Assembly (NCBI GenBank): GCA_008081045.1
Contig: VMDC01000001.1
Location: 62,001 to 126,000, forward strand
Source: Gammaproteobacteria bacterium
GTDB taxonomy: Bacteria > Pseudomonadota > Gammaproteobacteria > Pseudomonadales > Pseudohongiellaceae
Direction of reading: 5' to 3'
DNA length: 64,000 nt
The notes beneath the pieces were generated by a model. That model was not told the DNA's origin, made no database searches, and saw only the letters and a list, made by a program, of their open reading frames with translations. Made by a program: the position numbers and the translations under genes. Numbering within the stretch: the stretch's first letter is position 1; every line of letters begins with the position of its first letter. Of this stretch, positions 35,301 to 43,318 are shown piece by piece.

Positions 35301-36962
35301 GACTACTTCTTCGCGTATTGAATCGATCGGCGGGTTGGTGACCTGCGCGAACAGCTGCTTGAAATAGTCGTAAATCATGCGTGGCTTGTCGGACAGGCAG
35401 GCCAGCGCAGAGTCGTTACCCATGGAGCCCAGCGGATCACGCGCCTCGGTGACCAGCGGAATCAGCATGAACTGCATGGTTTCGGTGGTATAACCGAATG
35501 CCTGCATGCGCTCGAGGGTCTGCGCGTTATCCAAAGACGGCGCCGGTGCGGTGCTGGCCACGTCGGCCAGCGTGATTCGCTCCTGCGCGAGCCATTCCCC
35601 GTAGGGTCTTTTGCCGGAGATCAGGCCTTTCACTTCTTCGTCCGGAATGAGTCGGCCCTGATCGAAGTCGATCAGAAACATTTTGCCCGGTTGCAGACGC
35701 CCTTTGAACTTTACGTTGGCCGGATCGACCGGCAGCACACCGACTTCGGACGCCATGATGCACTTGTCATCATGGGTGATGTAATAGCGGCTCGGCCGCA
35801 GTCCGTTGCGGTCAAGCACGGCACCAATGTATTTGCCGTCTGAGAACACAATTGAAGCCGGACCGTCCCAGGGCTCCATCAGGGCCGAGTGGTATTCATA
35901 AAAATCTTTCTTCGCCTGTGCCATGTTGCGGTCAGACTGCCAGGCTTCAGGGATCATCATCATGGTGGCTTCCGCCAGCGAACGGCCGGACAGCAGCAGG
36001 AACTCAAGTACCGAGTCAAAACTGCCGGAGTCGGAGCAGTCCGAGTCAATGACCGGCAGGATGTCCTGAAGTCTGTCTCCGAAGACCTCGGTCGCCACCA
36101 TGCCCTGCCGCGCGACCATGGCGTTTACATTGCCGCGCAGAGTATTGATTTCGCCGTTGTGACTCATGAACCGGTTCGGTTGAGCGCGATCCCACGACGG
36201 AAAGGTGTTGGTGCTGAAACGTGAATGCACCATGGCCAGATGCGTGGCGAATTCGGGGTTGGTGAGATCGCAGTAAAACGGGAAAAGCTGTCCCGGAGTC
36301 AGCATCCCTTTATAGACGATGACCTTGGTGGACAAGCTGCAGGCATAGACCTGTTTGGCTTCACTGAGTGTTTCGTCGCTGCGCAGCGCGTGGGTGAACC
36401 GCTTTCGGATCAGGTACAGAACCCGCTCGAAGGCGTCGCCGCTCAGATCTTCGGCAGCAGCAATAAAAAGCTGGGTGATATACGGTTGAGCGAGCAGCGC
36501 CGCGGGGCCCACATCCGCTCCCTTGGCGTCGGTCGGCACGTCACGCCAGCCGATCAGTCGCTGTCCTTCTTCAAGAATGATCTGATTAATGGTTTTTACA
36601 CACTGCTCTCTTTCGACCTGGTCCTGTGGCAGGAAGATGTTGCCGACGGAATAGCGGCCGGCTTCCGGTAACTCCTCGTTCAGTTCATCCTTGGCCACTT
36701 TTGTGAAAAAGCTGTGTGGCAGGGCCATCAGGATACCGGCTCCGTCACCGGTGTTGGCCTCGAAACCACAGCCTCCACGGTGATCCATGCGGGAATTGAG
36801 GTGATAGGCATCGAGCATGATCTGGTGGCTGGGAACCCCCTTGATGTTGGCTACAAACCCAACGCCACAGGAATCCTTCTCATTGGCGGGGTCATACAGC
36901 CCCTGCTTGGGAGGGTAGCCAAACGTCAGTTTTTCCTGTTTTTCACTCATGCTCTCGGTCAT
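32394..36962 (-). CDS. gltB: Glutamate synthase, large subunit
   Basis: GltB makes two glutamates from glutamine and 2-oxoglutarate (1522 aa). The class II glutaminase domain begins at Cys32 in '[10 protein letters not shown]'; the preceding 31 residues are the propeptide cleaved to expose the nucleophile. The FMN-binding synthase domain contains '[21 protein letters not shown]' and the 3Fe-4S cysteines in '[15 protein letters not shown]'. The C-terminal GXGXG beta-helix domain holds '[20 protein letters not shown]' and '[11 protein letters not shown]'. Length and all domains are complete. I could not resolve its promoter in the 0.8-kb region upstream. Confidence 0.97.
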   Translation of the reverse strand: [1522 protein letters not shown]

Positions 36963-37771
36963 CTCATCGTTGGCCCGGTCAGCCCGTTGCCACCGGCCAC
37001 CGGTCGCGCCGCCCTGTCAGAACAGAACGATGTTTCGGATAGGCTGACTGACACCGCTGGACTGGGCCCGGTTCGGGCTTTGCGTGGTCTGCTTTACTCC
37101 CCGCAGAATGCTGGGTGGCCAGCGATTAGGGGGCCGATCAAAATACCATTCAGAAAGAATATGTCAAGGTATCAGGAACTTTCCGCAGATTCTTCGGTTG
37201 AGATAAGTGTCTGTTTTTCAATGACTTGCCGAGTCGCTTTGCCCGAATAATTGCCAATATATTGTCAATTGGCCTGAGTGGTCTGGCGCTGTTTCTGATT
37301 GGCTCGATTGCTGCGCGTGGGCGTCCATGCGGCTGTCCGGGTCTGCACCGAGCAGCGCCGCCCGCCGAAAAGCTGAGCGACTGCGAGTCGCCGAGGGCGC
37401 TCTCGGGGGCACCCCGGGCTGTCACAGGTCTGCTGAAAGCGGTCTGCAAACGGCCATCAGCGAGCGGGACCGAAGTCCCGTGAAAGTCCCAAAAACACTG
37501 GGCATCGGGCGATCGGGTCAGCTTGCTAATTGACAGAGGGTGGATTAACCTAAAGGTTCATTCGTCAGCAACAAACGGATGCGCCTGTTTTTGCAGATAC
37601 TGCAAATACTGCTAAGCGGCCCCGGCTGCAGCAACCTCGGATGAAATCCGCGGGATCAGCCGCCAGGGTGCAGATCGATACAATCTGGCCGTCCAATAAC
37701 AAGAACGACTGATACATACAGCACAACATGCAGGACCCCCAATTCACACTTTACGGAGGCGATAGTAAGCC
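36963..37771. other. 0.8-kb region without a convincing gene
   Basis: This divergent gap between gltB and the aldehyde oxidoreductase operon must hold both promoters. Frames of 60-100 codons exist on both strands (for example 37226-37483 plus, 37150-37449 minus), but they mirror each other, have skewed Arg/Pro/Ala composition and lack good ribosome binding sites, so I do not call them. The middle part (37260-37500) is strongly GC-rich and contains several perfect short hairpins. A TACAAT at 37679-37684 could be the -10 for the downstream operon. Confidence 0.5.
37377..37480. repeat. Cluster of short perfect hairpins
   Basis: GCGACT-GCG-AGTCGC (37377-37391), CCGAG-GGCGCT-CTCGG (about 37391-37406) and CGGGAC-CGAA-GTCCCG (37465-37480) lie within about 100 bp of non-coding sequence. 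They could be part of a structured RNA, a 5' leader of the aldehyde oxidoreductase operon, or chance pairing in GC-rich sequence. Confidence 0.4.
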
Positions 37772-38356
37772 GTGAACCCAAAAGTAACTCGTCGACGCTT
37801 CATCAAAGGAGTCGTTGCCTCTGGCGCGGCGGCCACGACCACAGGAATGTGGTACGCGGCCAATGGCCAGGACCGACCCGGCGGTGCGGTTGAGCGTCTG
37901 ATCAGAATCAATGTCAATGGCCAGATGCGTAGTGTTGATGTGGCTCCTCAGGAAACTCTGGCTTCCACACTCCGCTACAAACTCGGGCTGACCGGCACCA
38001 AGCTTGGTTGCAACCGCGGCGAATGCGGCGCCTGCACCGTGCTGGTGGACGACGTCGCCACCTACGCCTGTTCGGTGCTCACGCATTCAATGAAGAATGC
38101 CCGCATTGAAACAGTCGAAGGATTGGAATCACCGAACGGTGATCTGCACCCGGTGCAGCAGGCCTTCGTTGAGGAGCTGTCACCGCAGTGTGGCTACTGC
38201 ACGCCGGGACAGGTCATGGCGGCAGTTGCCCTGCTTCGTGAAAACCCCAACCCAACGCGAGAGGAGGCACGACATGCCATGTCCGGCAACATCTGTCGCT
38301 GCGGCTCTTATGACTCTTACCTCGATGGCGTCATGCGCGCCGTACAACTAGGATAA
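37772..38356 (+). CDS. Aldehyde oxidoreductase 2Fe-2S subunit with Tat signal (PaoA-like)
   Basis: This is the iron-sulfur subunit of a xanthine-dehydrogenase-family molybdoenzyme (194 aa). The N-terminus has a twin-arginine signal 'TRRRFIKGVVASGAA', so the folded complex should be exported to the periplasm. The plant-type ferredoxin cluster uses Cys80, 85, 88 and 100 ('GCNRGECGACTV'). The helical domain carries the second cluster at Cys140, 143, 175 and 177 ('QCGYC' and 'ICRC'). E. coli PaoA (YagT) has the same layout. The start is a GTG with GGAGG about a dozen bases upstream. It is the first gene of a four-gene cluster with the molybdopterin, FAD and cytochrome b subunits. Confidence 0.92.
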   Translation: MNPKVTRRRFIKGVVASGAAATTTGMWYAANGQDRPGGAVERLIRINVNGQMRSVDVAPQETLASTLRYKLGLTGTKLGCNRGECGACTVLVDDVATYACSVLTHSMKNARIETVEGLESPNGDLHPVQQAFVEELSPQCGYCTPGQVMAAVALLRENPNPTREEARHAMSGNICRCGSYDSYLDGVMRAVQLG

Positions 38357-38361
38357 TCATC

Positions 38362-40788
38362 ATGGCCTATATGCATATTGGTAAAGACTTCGTGCCGCCT
38401 GATGTACCTGGCAAGGTTACTGGCCGCATTAAATACGCAGAGGACTATACCCGTGAGGGCATGGTTTACTCCCGACTGCTCACCAGTCCGATTCCACACG
38501 CCCGGGTGCTCGATATCGACGCTTCCGAGGCGCTGGCAATGGACGGCGTGTTCGGCATTCTGACGGCCGACGATGTGTATCCCGACGGGGAGCCGCAGAG
38601 CACAGGTCTGAAAATACTGACCAACGAACCGACCCTGGTCGGTGAGCCTATTCTGGCCTTGGCCGCGATTGACGAGAAAACTGCCGAAACAGCTATCTCG
38701 CGGATCAATGTCACTTTTGAGCGTCTGCCTTTCGTGCTGGATCCTCTGGACAGTCTGGCAGAAGGAGGAGCGAACGCTTACCCCGGCGATCAGAACACTT
38801 TCGTGTTCCGACAGGGCTTTGCCACGGAGAAGTGGACTGAGGATCAGGTTGCGAGTTTCCGGGCAGGCAACGAACCGACCGCGGAACCCCAGCAAACTTG
38901 GTCCCTGGGCGATCTCGAGGCAGGCTTTGCAGCTTCAGAGTTCGTCTATGAAACCACGTTTACGACGGCGGGCTATCCCCATCACTCGATGGAGCCGCGC
39001 AGCGCCATGGCCTACTGGGAAGATGGCAAGCTCTACCTGCATGGTACGTCCCAGTCTCTGACGGCGCTGGCAGACGGAATGGCGCCGATCATCGGTGTGC
39101 CGAAGGAAGACATCGTCTTCATTAACGCGGCGACCGGTGGCGGTTTCGGGCAGCGGGCCCGCGCAAACAGTATTCCGAGCATGGCCATACCGGCTAAGTT
39201 GTCCCAGAAAATCAATCGCCCTGTGATGATGCGAATCACCCGTGAAGAGGAATTCACGATTGGTGGTGCGCGTCAGGGATTCCAGGGCTGGATTAAAGTG
39301 GGCTTCAAACCCGATGGTGTCATGTCAGCCTGTGACCTCTACATCATTTCTGACAACGGCGGCAAAGGGGGAGGCGGCGACGCTTCGTCTGCTGCTGACT
39401 GTATTGACGTGCTCTACCAGCCAGATGCCCTGCGTTTCCGCGGAACCTCGATAGGCAGTAACACTGCACATCGTGGTGCTCAGCGTGGACCGGGCCAGAA
39501 TCAGATTGCGCCGATCATTGCGCCGATTCTTGACAAGGCCGCAGACGCGCTCGGTATCAGCCGTCTGGAGATACGTAAAATTAATGCGCCGCGCAATGGC
39601 GATGTGGCAGGGCCGCGACAAACGCCTTTCACATCAGCCTATGTGCCAGAGTCTCTGGACATGGCGACACAGCAGTTCGACTGGGAAGGTCGCCAGGCCC
39701 GCAGACGACAGCGCAATGGCAGCAAAGTGATTGGTCTCGGTCTGGGCCAGGGCTACCACAATGCCGGGCGCAGCGGTATGGACGGCATCGTGACCATGGG
39801 AACCGATGGCCGGCTGAAAATCCACAATGGCGTCGGCAATCTGGGAACCTACTCTTACGCCTCGACATCACGTGCGGCTGCCGAAGTTCTGAAAATGCCG
39901 TGGGAAAACTGCGACATTCTCAATGTCCGCACTGACAACCACCTGCCGATCACGTCACCGCAGGATGGCAGTAATTCCATCTTCACCAACACCCGTACGA
40001 TGTTCGGTGCTGCCACTGACATGCTGAACAAGATGAAGGAGATCGCTGCAACCGATCTGGGCGGTGATCCCGCGGATTACGATGTCTCCAATGAGCGGGT
40101 ACACCAGATCGCTGACGAATCAATCGGTTACACCTATGCTGAGGTTGCGCAGCGCGCCATGGAGCTTGGTGGCAAATTTACCGGTGAGGCAGATCTGCCG
40201 GAGGAGCTTGCTGAGTGGACCCAGATATCTGTGTCACGGCTCGCTGGCTCTGCCTTTATGGGTGTGTATCATGACCCGCGGCACGAAGGAAACCCGCCGG
40301 GATTCACGGTGACCTGTTGCGAAATCGAGCTGGATCTGGAAACCGGCAAGTATGAGATTCTCGACATGGTGACCATTGCTGAATCAGGCACCATCGTTCA
40401 CCCACAGGGTATGGAAAACCAGCTGGTAGGCGGAGCTGTCTGGGGAATCGGGCTGTCTGGCTACGAGCGTCATCTGTATGACCCTCAAAACGGCCTGCCC
40501 GCTTCGACCGGCTACTGGCAGAGTAAGGTGCCAACCTATCTCGATACCCCTGTGAAAATCGGTACCGGCTGGGTCGATCTGCCGGATCCTGAAAATCCGG
40601 TTGGAGCCCGAGGAATCGGCGAGCCTTCCATGGGTGCAGTGTCTGCAGCGTTGACTGCCGCGATCACTGATGCGCTGGACGGTCACCATTTTGCGACGGC
40701 GCCAATTACGGCTGACATGATTATTAATCACCTGGCAGGCACTGAAGAAAACGCAGCGCCTCTTGCTCAGAACAACTTCAGAGGTTGA
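38362..40788 (+). CDS. Aldehyde oxidoreductase molybdopterin-binding subunit (PaoC-like)
   Basis: This is the catalytic subunit (808 aa) of the xanthine-dehydrogenase family, holding the molybdenum cofactor. 'DVPGKVTGRIKYAEDY' opens the N-terminal domain. 'ATGGGFGQRARANS' is the glycine-rich cofactor loop. 'NTAHRGAQRGPGQNQ' corresponds to the region usually containing Arg-Ala-Pro-Gly, and 'GARGIGEPSMGAVSAAL' contains the predicted catalytic Glu754. It has no signal of its own and should be exported together with the Tat-signal subunit (hitchhiker mode, inferred). Likely substrates are aldehydes or N-heterocycles. It starts 5 bp after the 2Fe-2S subunit. Confidence 0.9.
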   Translation: MAYMHIGKDFVPPDVPGKVTGRIKYAEDYTREGMVYSRLLTSPIPHARVLDIDASEALAMDGVFGILTADDVYPDGEPQSTGLKILTNEPTLVGEPILALAAIDEKTAETAISRINVTFERLPFVLDPLDSLAEGGANAYPGDQNTFVFRQGFATEKWTEDQVASFRAGNEPTAEPQQTWSLGDLEAGFAASEFVYETTFTTAGYPHHSMEPRSAMAYWEDGKLYLHGTSQSLTALADGMAPIIGVPKEDIVFINAATGGGFGQRARANSIPSMAIPAKLSQKINRPVMMRITREEEFTIGGARQGFQGWIKVGFKPDGVMSACDLYIISDNGGKGGGGDASSAADCIDVLYQPDALRFRGTSIGSNTAHRGAQRGPGQNQIAPIIAPILDKAADALGISRLEIRKINAPRNGDVAGPRQTPFTSAYVPESLDMATQQFDWEGRQARRRQRNGSKVIGLGLGQGYHNAGRSGMDGIVTMGTDGRLKIHNGVGNLGTYSYASTSRAAAEVLKMPWENCDILNVRTDNHLPITSPQDGSNSIFTNTRTMFGAATDMLNKMKEIAATDLGGDPADYDVSNERVHQIADESIGYTYAEVAQRAMELGGKFTGEADLPEELAEWTQISVSRLAGSAFMGVYHDPRHEGNPPGFTVTCCEIELDLETGKYEILDMVTIAESGTIVHPQGMENQLVGGAVWGIGLSGYERHLYDPQNGLPASTGYWQSKVPTYLDTPVKIGTGWVDLPDPENPVGARGIGEPSMGAVSAALTAAITDALDGHHFATAPITADMIINHLAGTEENAAPLAQNNFRG

Positions 40789-40789
40789 T

Positions 40790-41785
40790 ATGGTAGCGAC
40801 ATCACATGACGTAATGCCTGATATTGAGCTTTATCAGCCTACTGATGAAGCAAACGCCCTGGCATTGGCAAACACACTTGGCAGCGATGGCTGGCTCCTC
40901 GCTGGCGGCCAGGATACCTTCGGCTGGCTAAAGGACCGCAACAAGGCGCCCGGCGCCATGATCGAATTGACTCAGATCGATGCCTGGAAAGGCATTCGGG
41001 AGACCGCTGATGGCGTTGAGATTGGCGCGGTTACGACGCTCACTGAGATCGCCAAGAATCCGATCATCCGGGAACGTTATGGCGTGCTGGCGCAGGCTGC
41101 TGGAGTAGTTGCCAGTCCCCAGATCCGCAACGTGGGTACTCTGGGCGGCAATCTGAATCAGGATGCACGCTGCTGGTACTATCGCCGGGGCCTGGACTGC
41201 TATCGGGCCGGTGGCAACATCTGCTATGCAGACTCTCCGGAAGGACTGAATCGCGAGCACGCCATCTTTGGCGCAAGCCGCTGTGTGGCGGTAAGCCCTT
41301 CTGACACAGCGCCAACACTGGTTGCTCTTGACGCTACCATGGTGATCGCCAGCCAGAATGGCACCCGCACGATGTCTGCGCAGGACTTCTTTATTGGTCC
41401 TGATCGCGACATTCGCAGCATGACTGCACTTGATGACGGTGAGATTCTCACTGCTGTCAGATTGCCTGCAGCCTGGGCTAACGCTGAGTTCTATTTCGAG
41501 AAGGTTGCCGACCGGAACGTGTGGGACTTTGCTCTGACCAGTGTTGCCGCAGTTATGAAGGTGTCAGGTGGCACTATCGAAGATGCGAGGATTGCCTGCG
41601 GCGCCGTAGAGTGTGTGCCGCGCCGACTGGAAGCGGTCGAAAATGCCATACGGGGCCAGCAACGTTCAGATGAGCTTGGTGCACGGGCAGGTGAGTTGGC
41701 AGTTGAGGGCGCACGTCCGCTCAACTACAACAACTTCAAAGTGCCTCTCATGGCTAATCTGGTTGCTCGAGCCGTCCGGGGTTAG
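40790..41785 (+). CDS. Aldehyde oxidoreductase FAD subunit with extra cysteine cluster (PaoB-like)
   Basis: This is the FAD-binding subunit (331 aa) of the molybdoenzyme. 'WLLAGGQDTFGWLKDR' and 'GTLGGNLNQDARCWYYRR' are FAD contacts. An insert carries Cys128, 137, 145 and 165. I recall this spacing from E. coli PaoB and from the beta subunit of 4-hydroxybenzoyl-CoA reductase, both of which bind an additional 4Fe-4S cluster. I chose the ATG at 40790 with GAGG just upstream, directly after the previous stop; an earlier in-frame start at 40763 would overlap the catalytic gene by 26 bp. The gene order (2Fe-2S, Mo, FAD) differs from E. coli paoABC (2Fe-2S, FAD, Mo). Confidence 0.9.
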   Translation: MVATSHDVMPDIELYQPTDEANALALANTLGSDGWLLAGGQDTFGWLKDRNKAPGAMIELTQIDAWKGIRETADGVEIGAVTTLTEIAKNPIIRERYGVLAQAAGVVASPQIRNVGTLGGNLNQDARCWYYRRGLDCYRAGGNICYADSPEGLNREHAIFGASRCVAVSPSDTAPTLVALDATMVIASQNGTRTMSAQDFFIGPDRDIRSMTALDDGEILTAVRLPAAWANAEFYFEKVADRNVWDFALTSVAAVMKVSGGTIEDARIACGAVECVPRRLEAVENAIRGQQRSDELGARAGELAVEGARPLNYNNFKVPLMANLVARAVRG

Positions 41786-41797
41786 TCTCCGGACCGG

Positions 41798-41856
41798 CTG
41801 AGTCCGGACCCGCTGGCGCCGGCATCGGAGCCAGCGGGCGCGACAGCCGGACTCAG
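41798..41856 (+). repeat. Large nested hairpin between the FAD subunit and cytochrome b genes
   Basis: The outer arms CTGAGTCCGG (41798-41807) and CCGGACTCAG (41847-41856) are perfect 10-bp complements. They enclose the inner perfect arms CCCGCTGGC (41809-41817) and GCCAGCGGG (41830-41838). It begins 12 bp after the FAD subunit stop, and no T-run follows directly. It is probably an mRNA-processing or stabilising structure that sets different expression of the enzyme and cytochrome segments. Confidence 0.75.
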
Positions 41857-41931
41857 GCTGGATTGCAGATAAAAAGAAAAATCACAATAACAGAACAAAA
41901 AACAGCAGTAGTATAAAAAGAGGGTAGTACA

Positions 41932-42699
41932 GTGGGAGAAATAGTCCGCTATAAACGTGATGTTTGGGGCGAGGAAGTTATCCTCGGTGTTTCCTGGGAC
42001 TTGCTTTGGGTGGTTGCCGTTGCGGTGCTGGTTCTTCTGGCTGCCCATGCCATTGTCATGGCTGCGCTTGCCAAGAAAGATCTTGACCGACCCACTGCTG
42101 AGGGCCGGCGGGTGGTGCGCCATGAATCGATTGACCGCACTTTTCACTGGCTGATGGCGGCCAGCATATTTGTCCTGATTTTTACCGGTACCGCGCCGAT
42201 ACTGGGGCTGAGGATAGCCTGGCTCAACATTCACTGGATCAGCGGTCTGCTTCTGACGTTCCTGATTGTTGCGCACATTATCCGGTCGATGTTCTGGCAG
42301 GATTTCAAGTCCATGCTGCTCACACCCAAGGATTTTTCGGAGCCATTCGATTCGACTTCCAAGCCGGGTAAATACTACTTTGAGCAGAAAGGTATGCACT
42401 GGGCCGCCACGGTGGTGGTTCTCGCGGTCATTGTTACCGGTGTACTGATGTTCATGCAGATAGATACGCCGTTCTGGGATAGAACCAACAGCATGCCTGA
42501 AGATCAGCTGGGTCTGGTATTTTTGCTCCACGGTCTGTCGACTCTGGCGCTGGTTGCGCTGGCCTCGACTCACATCTATTTCGCTTTGCGACCGGAGAAG
42601 ATCTTTTATACCCGCTCCATGCTGGCCGGTTGGATGTCTGAGGATGAAATGGCTGCGAACCACGACCCAGCCAAATGGACGCCTAAAGAGGCTGAGTAA
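41932..42699 (+). CDS. Membrane cytochrome b, likely electron acceptor of the aldehyde oxidoreductase
   Basis: This 255-aa inner-membrane protein resembles the dihaem cytochrome b subunits of formate dehydrogenase and thiosulfate reductase. Five spans are visible, at about 20-46, 73-90, 103-120, 155-177 and 193-218. Histidines suited to haem ligation are His64/His72 ('HESIDRTFHW'), His101, His115 ('LIVAHIIRS'), His200 ('LLHGLS') and His214. The GTG start has GAGGG upstream. Its position directly after the periplasmic molybdoenzyme genes and before the terminator suggests it passes electrons from the enzyme to the quinone pool, which is inference. Confidence 0.85.
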   Translation: MGEIVRYKRDVWGEEVILGVSWDLLWVVAVAVLVLLAAHAIVMAALAKKDLDRPTAEGRRVVRHESIDRTFHWLMAASIFVLIFTGTAPILGLRIAWLNIHWISGLLLTFLIVAHIIRSMFWQDFKSMLLTPKDFSEPFDSTSKPGKYYFEQKGMHWAATVVVLAVIVTGVLMFMQIDTPFWDRTNSMPEDQLGLVFLLHGLSTLALVALASTHIYFALRPEKIFYTRSMLAGWMSEDEMAANHDPAKWTPKEAE

Positions 42700-42759
42700 G
42701 CTGCAGGGCCGGAGACACGACAGTGACTCCACCGGAATGCTTGTGATAGAAATCCGAAA

Positions 42760-42792
42760 GAGGTGTCAGGCCCGTTCTGACACCTCTTTTTT
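42760..42792 (+). terminator. Rho-independent terminator after the aldehyde oxidoreductase cluster
   Basis: GAGGTGTCAG (42760-42769), a 7-nt loop, CTGACACCTC (42777-42786) and six T. This is a perfect 10-bp stem with a T-run, the clearest terminator in the window. Confidence 0.95.
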
Positions 42793-42847
42793 AACTGTTT
42801 AACGTAACTTTTCACCCCTGATCGGGAACATCTGAACGGAGAGACCT

Positions 42848-43258
42848 GTGGATCTTGCTGAAAGTATTGAAACCATCGAAGCCGGCTATGAGTTTTTGCT
42901 GGCTTATGCGGCCCAGGGACGTCCTGCTGGCACAGAAACAGGGCCAGGCCCCCACGCCCGTCCCACTCTTGAAGGGATGCTTGAAGCTATGGTTCAGCTC
43001 GGCGATTCTCTGGCAGATCGGGAAGAGCCGTTCGAGCGAGTGATCGCTGAAGATTGTCGCAAGGCCGGCGCTGCCATTGCTTTCCTGCTCAGTCAGGAAA
43101 AAATCGGGTCAGAAATTGTGGACAATCTGAATGCGTCAATCCATCTGCGGGCGGTGCTTACTGACCTGTTTCTTTACAGCGAAGCGCTCGAGCCCAGCGC
43201 CGAAGAAACATCCCAATCTATGGCCTATGATGCCACTCAAGGTAATCCTGACGCCTAA
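42848..43258 (+). CDS. Cytoplasmic protein of unknown function (136 aa)
   Basis: The GTG start is supported by GGAGAG seven bases upstream. The product is acidic and mostly helical, with no signal or membrane span. Characteristic stretches are 'DLAESIETIEAGYEFLLAYAAQGRP' broken by a Gly/Pro-rich loop, then 'LEGMLEAMVQLGDSLADREE' and 'HLRAVLTDLFLYSEALEPSAEE'. I do not recognise a family. Because it follows the strong terminator it has its own promoter, so a link with the molybdoenzyme is not required. D-cysteine desulfhydrase follows 60 bp downstream. Confidence 0.7.
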   Translation: MDLAESIETIEAGYEFLLAYAAQGRPAGTETGPGPHARPTLEGMLEAMVQLGDSLADREEPFERVIAEDCRKAGAAIAFLLSQEKIGSEIVDNLNASIHLRAVLTDLFLYSEALEPSAEETSQSMAYDATQGNPDA

Positions 43259-43275
43259 TATTTCTGTCTTGTGAA

Positions 43276-43306
43276 CTACAAAAGGGCCAGTACGCACTTT
43301 TTGTAG
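43276..43306. repeat. Inverted repeat just upstream of dcyD
   Basis: CTACAAAA (43276-43283) and TTTTGTAG (43299-43306) are perfect 8-bp complements 15 bp apart, ending 12 bp before the dcyD ATG. It could be a repressor operator or a weak terminator for the preceding gene. Confidence 0.45.
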
Positions 43307-43318
43307 AGCTTATTTTCT

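Noticed and set aside
37150-37483. Overlapping 85-99-codon frames on both strands in the gltB upstream gap
   Set aside because: They mirror each other in GC-rich sequence, lack ribosome binding sites and show Arg/Pro/Ala-skewed composition.
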